A stretch of DNA of 64,000 nucleotides from Bradyrhizobium sp. SSBR45G. Its GTDB lineage: Bacteria > Pseudomonadota > Alphaproteobacteria > Rhizobiales > Xanthobacteraceae. Shown here piece after piece: positions 53,901 to 61,502 of this stretch. Position 1 is the first letter of the stretch, and each line of letters opens with the position of its first letter. Position numbers and translations under genes: made by a program. The notes below the pieces were generated by a model. That model made no database searches and had not been told where the DNA came from. It worked only from the letters and a program-made list of their open reading frames with translations. The stretch is from positions 124,001 through 188,000 of the forward strand of contig NZ_BSCT01000001.1 of the NCBI RefSeq assembly GCF_030159255.1, written 5' to 3'.

Positions 53901-54617
53901 TTCAACTTGGCCGGTAAGATCGGCCGCGACACGCCCGTCACCGCGGATCTTCGTGTCGGCCGCGATGCGTCCGCTGCGGAGCAGCGCAGCGGACGGCGAC
54001 AGGGCCGCGAGGTCGTCCTTCTCGCAACCGACGACGCCGGCGCCTTCCTCAACTTCACCGACACGTACACGAAGGTGATTGGCGGCCAGCTCGAGCTGGC
54101 CGTAGAGCCGCCGACGGCTGATTCCGCGCCAAAGGAAGGGCTCGTCAACATGCGCAATTTCAGCGTCAAGGGCGAGCCGGCGCTGGATCGTGCTCTCGCC
54201 GGCGGAGGGGGCACTGGCAACCAAGGCGTTGGCTTCACGGTGGCTCGCGCCGAGTTCACCCGGCAGCCCGGACTGCTGTCGGTCCGCGACGGAACGATTC
54301 AGGGGCCTGCGATCTGCCTGACGATCGAGGGCAACATCGATTACAATGTGAGCCAGGTCCGCATGAATGGGACCATGATCCCAGCCTGCGGGCTGAACAA
54401 CATTCCCGGCCAGATTCCCTTGATTGGCCTGCTGCTGGGCAATGGCAATCGCGAGGGCGTGTTCGGCGTCACCTTCGAAGTGGTCGGCACGCCCGGCAAG
54501 CCGGTGGTGCGCGTCAATCCGGTCTCCGCGATCGTGCCCGGCGTGTTCAGAAACATCTTCCAGTTCAACACCGGAAAGCAGCCCTATCCGCCGGCAGAGA
54601 TTGCGCCCAATAACTGA
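50928..54617 (+). CDS. AsmA/YhdP-like (DUF3971) envelope protein
   Basis: A 1229-residue bitopic inner-membrane protein with one transmembrane helix at about residues 70-95 (CVVSLVLLVLILAVGFGGLW). A Pro/Ala-rich linker at about 220-260 is followed by a very long periplasmic beta-rich region; DUF3971-like stretches include GVTDWRLGLSGGTILLGAI. The C-terminal AsmA-like part ends GVFGVTFEVVGTPGKPVVRV. E. coli YhdP/AsmA-type proteins move phospholipids to the outer membrane, so the same role is plausible here (inference). Start ATG 50928 (AGAGG close by). Converges on the MFS gene. Confidence 0.85.
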   Translation: MARQTSPQRPYLQADTQGQHWDDADWHATEPSEDAAEHDEAAEQRARRLLLRSDSELRAATHPQRSGGRLVRRCVVSLVLLVLILAVGFGGLWLRLGVGPISLDLATPWLAAAIEDNIGHGNTVEVGGTQIERAGRIRVAVRIRDIVVRDQDRAIVASAPKAEVRLSGAALLMGQLRAESLKLVDAELAIRITPDGTVTVSAGETAKPLATGVASKRDAGLPPTFPRQGQASTSAPAAPPAMSPQAAPASAPPAAPAAAQNGLLAGLDWLDSLSLTGLDGQNLNEIGLKNGVLVVDDQQRGNKWTFENISLSLRRPSGGGVALSLGEEGAKPWLLRVLVGPPANGVRTIDIKADKVSTSNILLALRLKDLTYMADLPITGEVKGELGRDGLPTYLRGKLNIGAGNIIDTDTPDYPMAIDSAEINMEWDSTRRALIAPFKVISGANRITLNANLEPPNDGVTDWRLGLSGGTILLGAIAGDPPLIFNRISINVRFDTDGKRVLLTQAEVSNGEIGVAGTGSVEYAGEPRLKLGFAATPMPALAMKRIWPALIVPEVRAWIIERIERGSVQRMDIAVNSPTRNLPRKGPPIPDDGLDVNIIANNVTVHPVDGLPSVRDADMKVHVTGRTATVTIGQGVADTPAGRKLNFSDVVFEVPDMAPKPSPSRVRMRVDGPVAAAAEVLSSDRLNDLSSMPIDPNQTKGTFQASVNLAMPVKGELTKADTSYTVTADLNGFAADRLVMNQKLEANTLKIVANAAGYQVKGDVKINGQPAALDYRKPAEGDADIKMQATLDDESRARLGMDLGAAVTGKIPLKLNGKIAGSSDRDSRIGVEADLTQLKLDNLLPGWMKAQGKAAKATFNVVAKPQSTRFEDISIEGGGASIKGSLEVDQNGDLMNANFPTYSPSDGDKTQLKAERGQDGVLKLSMRGDVFDGRGFLKSAISGSKDSDKGKGKSNVDFDAEVKLGAVAGFNSESMRSVDVKVSRRGGVFKSFNLAGKIGRDTPVTADLRVGRDASAAEQRSGRRQGREVVLLATDDAGAFLNFTDTYTKVIGGQLELAVEPPTADSAPKEGLVNMRNFSVKGEPALDRALAGGGGTGNQGVGFTVARAEFTRQPGLLSVRDGTIQGPAICLTIEGNIDYNVSQVRMNGTMIPACGLNNIPGQIPLIGLLLGNGNREGVFGVTFEVVGTPGKPVVRVNPVSAIVPGVFRNIFQFNTGKQPYPPAEIAPNN

Positions 54618-54632
54618 GCTCGCGCAGCCGTC

Positions 54633-55898
54633 TCAGCGCCGCAACGCCGGCACCACCAGGAACGGGATCATGCCGATGACGACGCTGACCAGCGCGAGCC
54701 CGATCACGGCGTCATAACCGTGGGTGAGATCGTGGATCACGCCGCCGCTCCATGATCCCAGCGCCGAGCCGAGGCCGCTGCCGAACGTGATCGTGCCGTA
54801 GATCGTGCCGAGCCGCTTGCCGCGGAAGATCTTCATCGCGGTTGCCGACAACAGCGGTCCGCGCGAGCCGATCATGCTGCCGAAGCAGACGACGAAGCCG
54901 ATGAGCAGAAAGATGTTCGGCCAGAATTGCAGCGCCCACAGCATGAGGATTCCCGCGATCGACACCGCGTAGGAGAACAGCACCGACCGCCGCCGGCCGA
55001 TCAGCCCGTCGAGCCAGGAGACCCCGAGCATGCCGAACAGCAGCACGACGCCCGAGAAGCCCCAGGCGGTCGCCGCCTGCAGCGGCGGAAAGCCGGCATC
55101 GATCAGATAGGCGACGACCTGCGGCGCGATCGCATACATGCCGATGGCGGTGAAAAAGAAGGTCGCAAACAGCGCCCAGAAGGCGTGGTGGCGCAGCGCC
55201 CGCGCCAGGGTCCAGGCATCGTCGGCGAGCTCATCAGCGAGCGGCTTCGTGACATGGGGTGCACCGGCGGCGAACAGCCGCCAGGGCAGCAGCGCCAGCG
55301 GCACCAGCAGGATGAACGCAGCGGCGCCGAATGACTGATAGGCGCTGCGCCAGCCGATGGCGTCGATCAGCAGCTGCGAGCCCGGCAGCAGCATCAGGAC
55401 GCCGGCGCCGGTGGCCGAATAGATCACCGCCATCGCGGTCGGAAGCCGCGCGCCGAACCAGCGTCCCAACAGGATCGAGTTGGGGACATTGCCGATCAGC
55501 GCGATGCCGATGCCGACGCACAGGCCGACGCTGAGCTGGAATTGCCACAGCGCCTGCGCATGCGCCGCCGAGGTGAACGCCGCGCCCAGCAGCGCCAGGC
55601 CGAGTGCATAGACCACGCGTGGGCCGGAATGATCGAACAGCCGCCCGATGACAGGCGCGGCGAGACCGCCGGCCAGCGCCGTCAGCGAATAGATCGAGAC
55701 CACCTCGGCGCGGTCCCAGCCAAAGCTGTCGGAGATCGGTTTGAGAAAGACGGTGAAGCTTTCGCCGAGCCCGCGGCCGAGCACGGAGAGCGCAAAGCAC
55801 AGACCAAGCACGACACCAGCCGTGCGCGCCGCCTTCGGTGGCGGGTCGGTCGGCGTCTCTTCGGCTTGCGCTGGCTCTTGCGGCGCGCTGATCGTCAT
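54633..55898 (-). CDS. MFS transporter
   Basis: A 421-residue inner-membrane protein with twelve hydrophobic helices. Signature segments: VIGRLFDHSGPRVVYALGL between helices 2 and 3, and GLIGRRRSVLFSYAV between 8 and 9. The overall pattern is that of monocarboxylate/oxalate-formate-type MFS carriers. Start ATG 55898 chosen over a longer frame. Stop is 16 bp from the converging AsmA-like gene; tyrS ends 56 bp upstream on the same strand. Substrate unknown. Confidence 0.9.
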   Translation of the reverse strand: MTISAPQEPAQAEETPTDPPPKAARTAGVVLGLCFALSVLGRGLGESFTVFLKPISDSFGWDRAEVVSIYSLTALAGGLAAPVIGRLFDHSGPRVVYALGLALLGAAFTSAAHAQALWQFQLSVGLCVGIGIALIGNVPNSILLGRWFGARLPTAMAVIYSATGAGVLMLLPGSQLLIDAIGWRSAYQSFGAAAFILLVPLALLPWRLFAAGAPHVTKPLADELADDAWTLARALRHHAFWALFATFFFTAIGMYAIAPQVVAYLIDAGFPPLQAATAWGFSGVVLLFGMLGVSWLDGLIGRRRSVLFSYAVSIAGILMLWALQFWPNIFLLIGFVVCFGSMIGSRGPLLSATAMKIFRGKRLGTIYGTITFGSGLGSALGSWSGGVIHDLTHGYDAVIGLALVSVVIGMIPFLVVPALRR

Positions 55899-55954
55899 GG
55901 CCGCCAGGGAGCGCTTTCCGGCGCGCCCTGACAAGCAGGCAAAACCGAATGCCC

Positions 55955-57208
55955 CTATGCAGGCCTGACCAGCACGTGCCGCTTCTTGCCGAGCGACAGC
56001 TTGATCACGCCCTCGCTGGTCAGCTCCGCAGCCGTCAGCGCCATCTTCTCGTCGGTGACAGCGACGTCGTTGACGCGCAGGCCGCCGCCCTTGATCTGCC
56101 GCCGCGCCTCGCCGTTGGAGGCGACGAGGCCGGCCTTGACGAAGGCGTTGAGCACGCCGAGGCCGGCGTCGAGCTCGGCCTTGCTCACCTCGACGGTGGG
56201 CAGGTTCTCGGCGATCGCGCCTTCCTCAAAGGTGCGGCGCGCGGTCTCGGCGGCTGTGCGCGCAGCCTCTTCGCCGTGCAGCAAGGTGGTGGCCGCATCC
56301 GCCAGCGCCTTCTTGGCCTCGTTGATCTCGGCGCCCTGGAGCGCGCCGAGCTTCTCGATCTCGGACAGCGGCAGCGTCGTGAACAGCTTGAGGAACTTGA
56401 CGACGTCGGCGTCCTCGGTGTTGCGCCAGTACTGCCAGAAATCATACGGGCTGCACTGGTCGGCGTTGAGCCAGATCGCGCCCTGCGCGGTCTTGCCCAT
56501 CTTGGCGCCGGAGGCGGTGGTCAGCAGCGGCGTGGTCAGCGCGAACAGCTGCTCGGTGCCCATGCGGCGGCCGAGCTCGACGCCGTTGACGATGTTGCCC
56601 CACTGGTCGGAGCCGCCCATCTGCAGCCGGCAGCCGGTGCGCCGCGCCAGCTCGACGAAGTCGTAGGCCTGGCAGACCATGTAGTTGAACTCGATGAAGC
56701 TCATCTCCTGCTCGCGCTCGAGCCGGAGTTTCACCGAGTCCATGGTCAGCATGCGGTTGACCGAGAAGTGCCGGCCGATGTCGCGCAGCATCTCGATCCA
56801 GTTCAGCTTGGTCAGCCAGTCGGCGTTGTCGAGCATGATGGCGTCGGTCGCGCCGTCACCATAACGCAGCACCTTGGCGAACACGCCGCGGATCGACGCC
56901 TTGTTGGCCTCGATCTCGTCGACCGTGCGCATCGCGCGGGTCTCGTCCTTGCCGGAGGGGTCGCCGACCATGGTGGTGCCGCCGCCCATCAGGGTGATCG
57001 GCTTGTTCCCGGTCTGCTGCAGCCAGTGCAGCATCATCATGGTCAGGAAGTTGCCGATGTGCAGCGAGCGTGCGGTGCAGTCGTAGCCGACATAGGCGGT
57101 CGCCTGGCCCTTGGCGGCGAGCGCATCCAGGCCCTCGAAATCCGAGCACTGATGGATGAAGCCGCGGCTCTGCAGCACGTTCAGGAAGTCAGACTTGAAG
57201 CCGGTCAT
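55955..57208 (-). CDS. tyrS: Tyrosyl-tRNA synthetase
   Basis: A 417-residue class I synthetase. HIGH-type motif [18 protein letters not shown] near residue 48, the tyrosine-binding DQWGNIVNG segment, a KMSKS variant [13 protein letters not shown], and a C-terminal S4 RNA-binding domain ([19 protein letters not shown]) of standard length. It diverges from anmK across a 197-bp gap with an inverted repeat. Confidence 0.97.
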   Translation of the reverse strand: MTGFKSDFLNVLQSRGFIHQCSDFEGLDALAAKGQATAYVGYDCTARSLHIGNFLTMMMLHWLQQTGNKPITLMGGGTTMVGDPSGKDETRAMRTVDEIEANKASIRGVFAKVLRYGDGATDAIMLDNADWLTKLNWIEMLRDIGRHFSVNRMLTMDSVKLRLEREQEMSFIEFNYMVCQAYDFVELARRTGCRLQMGGSDQWGNIVNGVELGRRMGTEQLFALTTPLLTTASGAKMGKTAQGAIWLNADQCSPYDFWQYWRNTEDADVVKFLKLFTTLPLSEIEKLGALQGAEINEAKKALADAATTLLHGEEAARTAAETARRTFEEGAIAENLPTVEVSKAELDAGLGVLNAFVKAGLVASNGEARRQIKGGGLRVNDVAVTDEKMALTAAELTSEGVIKLSLGKKRHVLVRPA

Positions 57209-57318
57209 TGTCGGGCGACTCTGAGCATTTGTTTACGGTATTGGCCGCTTGTCGCAGCCGGGCACGGACCGGCGGCTGCCGCAGCTCCGAGCGTTGTGGC
57301 ATTATAAGATGCGCCCGG

Positions 57319-57340
57319 CTTGTACAAGGTCATGTACAAG
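57319..57340. promoter_or_regulatory. CTTGTAC-N8-GTACAAG inverted repeat between tyrS and anmK
   Basis: A 7-bp perfect inverted repeat, itself made of two TTGTACAA-like half-modules spaced about 13 bp. It lies 66 bp before the anmK start and 111 bp before tyrS. It could be an operator; no regulator gene is adjacent. Confidence 0.4.
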
Positions 57341-57405
57341 ACGAAGGCAGGACCTCAAATCAGCCGCACTTCCAGGCGAGGCCAGGATTTTCAGGTTCAA
57401 CTGCA

Positions 57406-58509
57406 ATGATTCTGACCGCACTTGGCCTCATGAGTGGCACCTCGCTCGATGGGGTGGACGTGGCCTTGATCGAGACCGACGGGCGGCAGATCAAGAGGCT
57501 CGGCCCGTCCGGCTACCGGCCCTATGGCGCCGCCGAGCGCAGCCTGCTGCGCGAGGCGCTGGCGGATGCGCTGCAGATCGAGCGCCGCGAGGCGCGTCCG
57601 GGGCGGGTCCGCGACGCGGAGCAGGCCGTGACGCTGGCGCATGCCGAGGCGATCGCGGCGTTCCTGGCCCAGCATCGGCTCAAGCCTGAGGACATCGACA
57701 TCATCGGCTTCCACGGCCAGACCGTGCTGCACCGGCCGGAGCGGCGGCTGACCGTGCAGATCGGCGATGCCGGCGCGCTGGCCAAGGCCGTCCACATCCC
57801 GGTCATGCATGATTTCCGCGCTGCCGATGTCGATTTCGGCGGGCAGGGCGCGCCGTTCGTGCCGGTCTATCACCGCGCGCTGGCGCAGTCGCTGTCGCGC
57901 GAGGGGCCGATCGCCGTGGTCAATATCGGCGGCGTCTCCAACATCACCTATATCGACGGCGACGACGTGCTGATCGCCTGCGACACTGGTCCGGGCAATG
58001 CACTGCTCGACGATTTCATGCACCGCACGACCGGCCAGGCGTTCGATCAGGACGGCCGGGTGGCCGAGCAGGGCGCGCCGGACGAGGCGTGGATTGCGGG
58101 TGCGCTGGCGCTGCCGTTCTTTGCGCTGCCGCCGCCGAAATCGCTCGACCGCAACGATTTCGCGGCCCTCAAGCTGGGCGAGATGTCACCGGCCGACGGG
58201 GCTGCGACCTTGACCGCGTTCACGGCCGCCGCGATCGCCCGCATCGTGCCGCTGCTTCCGAAGCCGCCGGCGAGCTGGATCGTGTGCGGCGGCGGCGCCC
58301 GCAACCACACCATGATGCGGATGCTGCGCGAGCGCGTGGCGCCCGCCAGCGTCGAGTCGGCGGACGCGCTGGGCTGGTCGGCCGACGCCATCGAGGCCCA
58401 GGCGTTCGGCTTCCTCGCGGTGCGCGGCATGAAGGGCCTGCCGCTGAGCTACCCGACCACCACGGGCGTGCCATTCCCGATGACCGGCGGGGTGATCGCG
58501 CGTCCCTGA
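57406..58509 (+). CDS. anmK: Anhydro-N-acetylmuramic acid kinase
   Basis: A 367-residue wall-recycling enzyme that opens and phosphorylates 1,6-anhydro-MurNAc to MurNAc-6-phosphate. It begins ALGLMSGTSLDGVDVALIETDG and has GFHGQTVLHRP, VNIGGVSNITYID, ACDTGPGNALLDDFM and a C-terminal VCGGGARNHTMM. Length is normal. ATG 57406 chosen as the start of the family's MxxxGLMSGTS pattern. Divergent from tyrS, an arrangement common in Alphaproteobacteria. Confidence 0.96.
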   Translation: MILTALGLMSGTSLDGVDVALIETDGRQIKRLGPSGYRPYGAAERSLLREALADALQIERREARPGRVRDAEQAVTLAHAEAIAAFLAQHRLKPEDIDIIGFHGQTVLHRPERRLTVQIGDAGALAKAVHIPVMHDFRAADVDFGGQGAPFVPVYHRALAQSLSREGPIAVVNIGGVSNITYIDGDDVLIACDTGPGNALLDDFMHRTTGQAFDQDGRVAEQGAPDEAWIAGALALPFFALPPPKSLDRNDFAALKLGEMSPADGAATLTAFTAAAIARIVPLLPKPPASWIVCGGGARNHTMMRMLRERVAPASVESADALGWSADAIEAQAFGFLAVRGMKGLPLSYPTTTGVPFPMTGGVIARP

Positions 58510-58512
58510 TCG

Positions 58513-58577
58513 ATGCAATTGCATGGACCTTGACAGATTGATGCAAGTGCATCTAGTTTGATGCATCTGCATCAAAC
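58513..58577. promoter_or_regulatory. Promoter with three iterated ATGCA-N2-TGCAT operators before the GST gene
   Basis: ATGCAATTGCAT at 58513, ATGCAAGTGCAT at 58541 and ATGCATCTGCAT at 58561. The third is inside a perfect 10-bp inverted repeat, GTTTGATGCA-TC-TGCATCAAAC (58556-58577). TTGACA at 58530-58535 is a consensus -35 box; operator 2 fills the spacer before a TCTAGT at 58552. This layout predicts repression by an unknown dimeric regulator. Confidence 0.6.
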
Positions 58578-58590
58578 TGCCGAGGATGTC

Positions 58591-59268
58591 ATGTCGCCCT
58601 CCCTGAAGCTGATCAGCCACAAGCTCTGCCCCTATGTGCAACGCGCGGTCATTGCGCTGACCGAGAAGGGCGTCGCGTTCGAGCGGATCGACATCGATCT
58701 CGCCAACAAGCCCGACTGGTTCCTGAAGCTGTCGCCGCTCGGCAAGGTGCCGGTGCTGGTGGTGCCGACGGCGCAAGGCGAGGTGGCGCTGTTCGAGAGC
58801 AACGTGATCTGCGAGTACATCGAGGACACGCAAGGCGGCGCGAAGCTTCATCCGGCGGACGCGCTGGCGCGTGCGCAGCACCGCGCGTGGATGGAGTTCG
58901 GCTCGGCAATCCTTGGCGATCTCTGGGGACTGGAGACGACGCAGGATGGTCAGGTGTTCGCCGCCAAGCGCGAGACGCTGACGGCGAAGTTTGCCCGCGT
59001 TGAGGAGGCGTTAGGCGAGGGGCCATACTTCGCCGGCGCGCAGTTCAGCCTGGTCGACGCGGTGTTCGCGCCGATCTTCCGCTATTTCGATGTGTTCGAT
59101 GAATATGGTGATCTCGGCATCTTCGCCGGAACGCCGAAGCTTCGCGCCTGGCGCGATCAGCTCGCGCAGCGGCCGAGCGTGCGGACGGCCGTCAGCGCCG
59201 ACTATCCGGATCTGCTGCGCGCGTTTCTCGCGCGGCATGATGCGCATCTGTTGAAGCAGGCGGCGTAG
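58591..59268 (+). CDS. Glutathione S-transferase
   Basis: A 225-residue cytoplasmic enzyme. The N-terminal thioredoxin-like domain has ISHKLCPYVQRAVIAL with an active-site Cys (omega/beta-class-like CPY), the cis-Pro KVPVLVV and the glutathione-binding ESNVICEYIED; the C-terminal helical domain begins near residue 95. GAGG eight bases before ATG 58591; an in-frame ATG at 58558 lies inside operator DNA and is unlikely. Probably inducible because of its operator array. Substrate unknown. Confidence 0.93.
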   Translation: MSPSLKLISHKLCPYVQRAVIALTEKGVAFERIDIDLANKPDWFLKLSPLGKVPVLVVPTAQGEVALFESNVICEYIEDTQGGAKLHPADALARAQHRAWMEFGSAILGDLWGLETTQDGQVFAAKRETLTAKFARVEEALGEGPYFAGAQFSLVDAVFAPIFRYFDVFDEYGDLGIFAGTPKLRAWRDQLAQRPSVRTAVSADYPDLLRAFLARHDAHLLKQAA

Positions 59269-59305
59269 CCAGAACGTCGAGTTTGCGGAAGAGCCGTGCG
59301 ATACA

Positions 59306-59465
59306 GCGCCCTCTCCCCTTGCGGGAGAGGGCATCGCAGCCCTATCCACATACGCGGTTGGGTGAGGGGTATCTCTCCCCGAACGAAGCCTGCGGAGAGA
59401 TACCCCTCACCCAAGCGAACTCGCCGCGCTTTTCTACATGCCCTCTCCCGCAAGGGGAGAGGGCG
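59306..59465. repeat. Compound palindromic repeat
   Basis: Nested palindromes: GCCCTCTCCCCTTGCGGGAGAGGGC at the left, GGGTGAGGGGTATCTCTCC facing GGAGAGATACCCCTCACCC in the middle, and GCCCTCTCCCGCAAGGGGAGAGGGC at the right. Outer arms also pair with each other. This looks like the common Bradyrhizobium intergenic repeat (from memory). It lies between the converging GST and hydrolase genes. Confidence 0.9.
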
Positions 59466-59556
59466 CATTCATGTGCGCCACGTCTCACGTCTAACGATCA
59501 ATCACCGCGAAGCGAAGCATAGGCCTCGCGTTATTACTCAGCAACAACGCTTCAGC

Positions 59557-60204
59557 TCACCTCACATTGGCGAGGCGCATGTCCAGATAGGCCGTGATGG
59601 TTTCCATCAGCGGCTCGAGCTTGCTGTCGAAGAAGTGGTTGGCGCCGGGGATGATCTGCTGATCGATCACGATGCCCTTCTGCGTCTTCAGCTTCTCGAC
59701 CAGCGTATTGACGTCCTTCGGCGGCACCACCGCATCCTTCTCGCCATGGACGATGAGGCCGGAGGACGGGCACGGTGCGAGGAACGAGAAGTCGTAGAGG
59801 TTGGCGGGCGGGGCGATCGAGATGAAGCCCTCGACCTCCGGGCGGCGCATCAGCAGCTGCATGCCGATCCAGGCGCCGAACGAGAAGCCGGCGACCCAGC
59901 AGGCGCGCGCTTCCGGGTTGATGGTCTGCGCCCAGTCGAGCGCGGAGGCTGCATCCGACAGCTCGCCGGTGCCGTGGTCGAACGAGCCCTGGCTGCGGCC
60001 GACGCCGCGGAAATTGAAGCGCAGCACCGAGAAGCCGCGATGCGCGAAGGCGTAGTAGCACTGGTACACGATCTGGTGGTTCATCGTGCCATGGAACTGC
60101 GGATGCGGATGCAGGATCATCGCGATCGGCGCGTTCTTCTGCTTGGCCGGATGGTAACGGCCCTCGAGGCGGCCCGCCGGACCGTTGAAGATGACTTCAG
60201 GCAT
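59557..60204 (-). CDS. Alpha/beta hydrolase (dienelactone-hydrolase-like)
   Basis: A 215-residue cytoplasmic hydrolase. Oxyanion loop HPHPQFHGTMNH, RFNFRGVGRSQG, nucleophile Ser in AGFSFGAWIG, catalytic Asp in HGEKDAVVPP and His in PGANHFFDSK. ATG 60204 preferred over the TTG just before it. The family often acts on small esters; the physiological substrate is unknown. About 277 bases without a gene separate it from the LytTR gene. Confidence 0.9.
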   Translation of the reverse strand: MPEVIFNGPAGRLEGRYHPAKQKNAPIAMILHPHPQFHGTMNHQIVYQCYYAFAHRGFSVLRFNFRGVGRSQGSFDHGTGELSDAASALDWAQTINPEARACWVAGFSFGAWIGMQLLMRRPEVEGFISIAPPANLYDFSFLAPCPSSGLIVHGEKDAVVPPKDVNTLVEKLKTQKGIVIDQQIIPGANHFFDSKLEPLMETITAYLDMRLANVR

Positions 60205-60481
60205 CAAAGAATCCTTGGCAGAGCATCGACCGACTTCGTCCGTGCTTCATCTGGCGCCTCGCCGACGATATCAGCAGGAAAAGTGGTGATCGAGCGCCTT
60301 CCGTTCGCTTGGACGGAGCAGCGCTGGCGTGGCTGGAAGTTGGCCTTCTAGCATGGAGCGCAGGGCAAAAAGCAAGGATTTTCAACGCCTGGCAAATGAG
60401 AGAACGGCCCGCGCGCGATGTCCTCCGCGCGGCGCGCGCGCACCCCGGAGATTGCCGCGATCGCTCGAGATGTCGGTGCAG

Positions 60482-61375
60482 CTAGTTGAAAACCTTGGAA
60501 TTTTCTTTTTCCGCTGGAGCGACCATGCGGGGCGGGGGCGTTGTCCGCTCCACCTGCGCAACCGCGCCGCGAAAGCGGCGGCTGCCCTGAACCGTCTTCC
60601 CGGTGTCGAAGGTCAGTCCGAAGTCACCCGATGGGAGCGGCGACAGCGCGGTCACCCTGGCCATGTTGGCCAACTTGCTGCGGTGGATGCGGACCAGGCC
60701 CAATGGGGCCAGGTCGGTCTCGGTCGCTGACAGCGTGCCGCGGACAAGGTGCTGCCTGCCGTCGGCCATGGTGTATTCGACGTAGTTGCCGGCGGACGAG
60801 ACCCATAGGATGTCGGCCGGCACGATCCGGAGTCGGCTTGCGCCATCACGCAGCCAGAGAGCCGCCGGAGCATGGCCGCCGCCGGGTTCGCTGGCTGCCA
60901 AGGCATGGGCCGTTGCACGATAGCCATCGTAGAGCCAGAGCGTCGTGCTGATCAGCAGCGCGGTCATGACGTCCTTGCGAAACTCGTACAGGATCGTTGG
61001 CCACGAGAGGCCGAAATCATAGCTGCCGCCGCCGGCCCACAGCAGGAGCTTGCGCAACACCACCATGCCCAGGATGTGGAACGCCGAGAAGACGACGAGG
61101 GCCGCTGCGGCGAGCGCGGCATGACGCATCGCAAATGACGACGAGCGGATCGATCGGATGGTTGCCACCAGCAGCGGCGTCAGCAGGATGATGAACAGGA
61201 TGCTCGTCATCTCGTACGTCAGCGGCTTTGCGAGATCGTAGGCTGCGCCCCGCCTGACGGCGTCATGGGCCGATGAAAAGGCATTGATGACGCCGACACC
61301 GACCGACAACGCGGCTGTCGTCGCATAGAAGACCCGATCGCGCGGACGCAGGATCAGACCCGTCATCTTGTTCAT
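60482..61375 (-). CDS. Membrane-bound LytTR transcriptional regulator
   Basis: A 297-residue protein with four hydrophobic helices in residues about 15-155 and a C-terminal LytTR DNA-binding domain at about 180-280 (RLRIVPADILWVSSAGNYVEY, ALSPLPSGDFGLTF). There is no receiver domain, so the membrane part probably senses the signal directly. AGGGG precedes ATG 61375. It is divergent from the cysteine desulfurase gene by 127 bp. Its target is unknown; autoregulation is common in this class. Confidence 0.9.
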   Translation of the reverse strand: MNKMTGLILRPRDRVFYATTAALSVGVGVINAFSSAHDAVRRGAAYDLAKPLTYEMTSILFIILLTPLLVATIRSIRSSSFAMRHAALAAAALVVFSAFHILGMVVLRKLLLWAGGGSYDFGLSWPTILYEFRKDVMTALLISTTLWLYDGYRATAHALAASEPGGGHAPAALWLRDGASRLRIVPADILWVSSAGNYVEYTMADGRQHLVRGTLSATETDLAPLGLVRIHRSKLANMARVTALSPLPSGDFGLTFDTGKTVQGSRRFRGAVAQVERTTPPPRMVAPAEKENSKVFN

Positions 61376-61502
61376 GGGACCGCCCCTCACCATCTCCATT
61401 CGGCGCGCGACAATACCACCATGCCGGGCGGGAGGCCGCATCACCAATCGCCGGCGCGGACGTGCGGTGGCTGTCCGTTGCCCGGCTTGATATGAACGGG
61501 CC

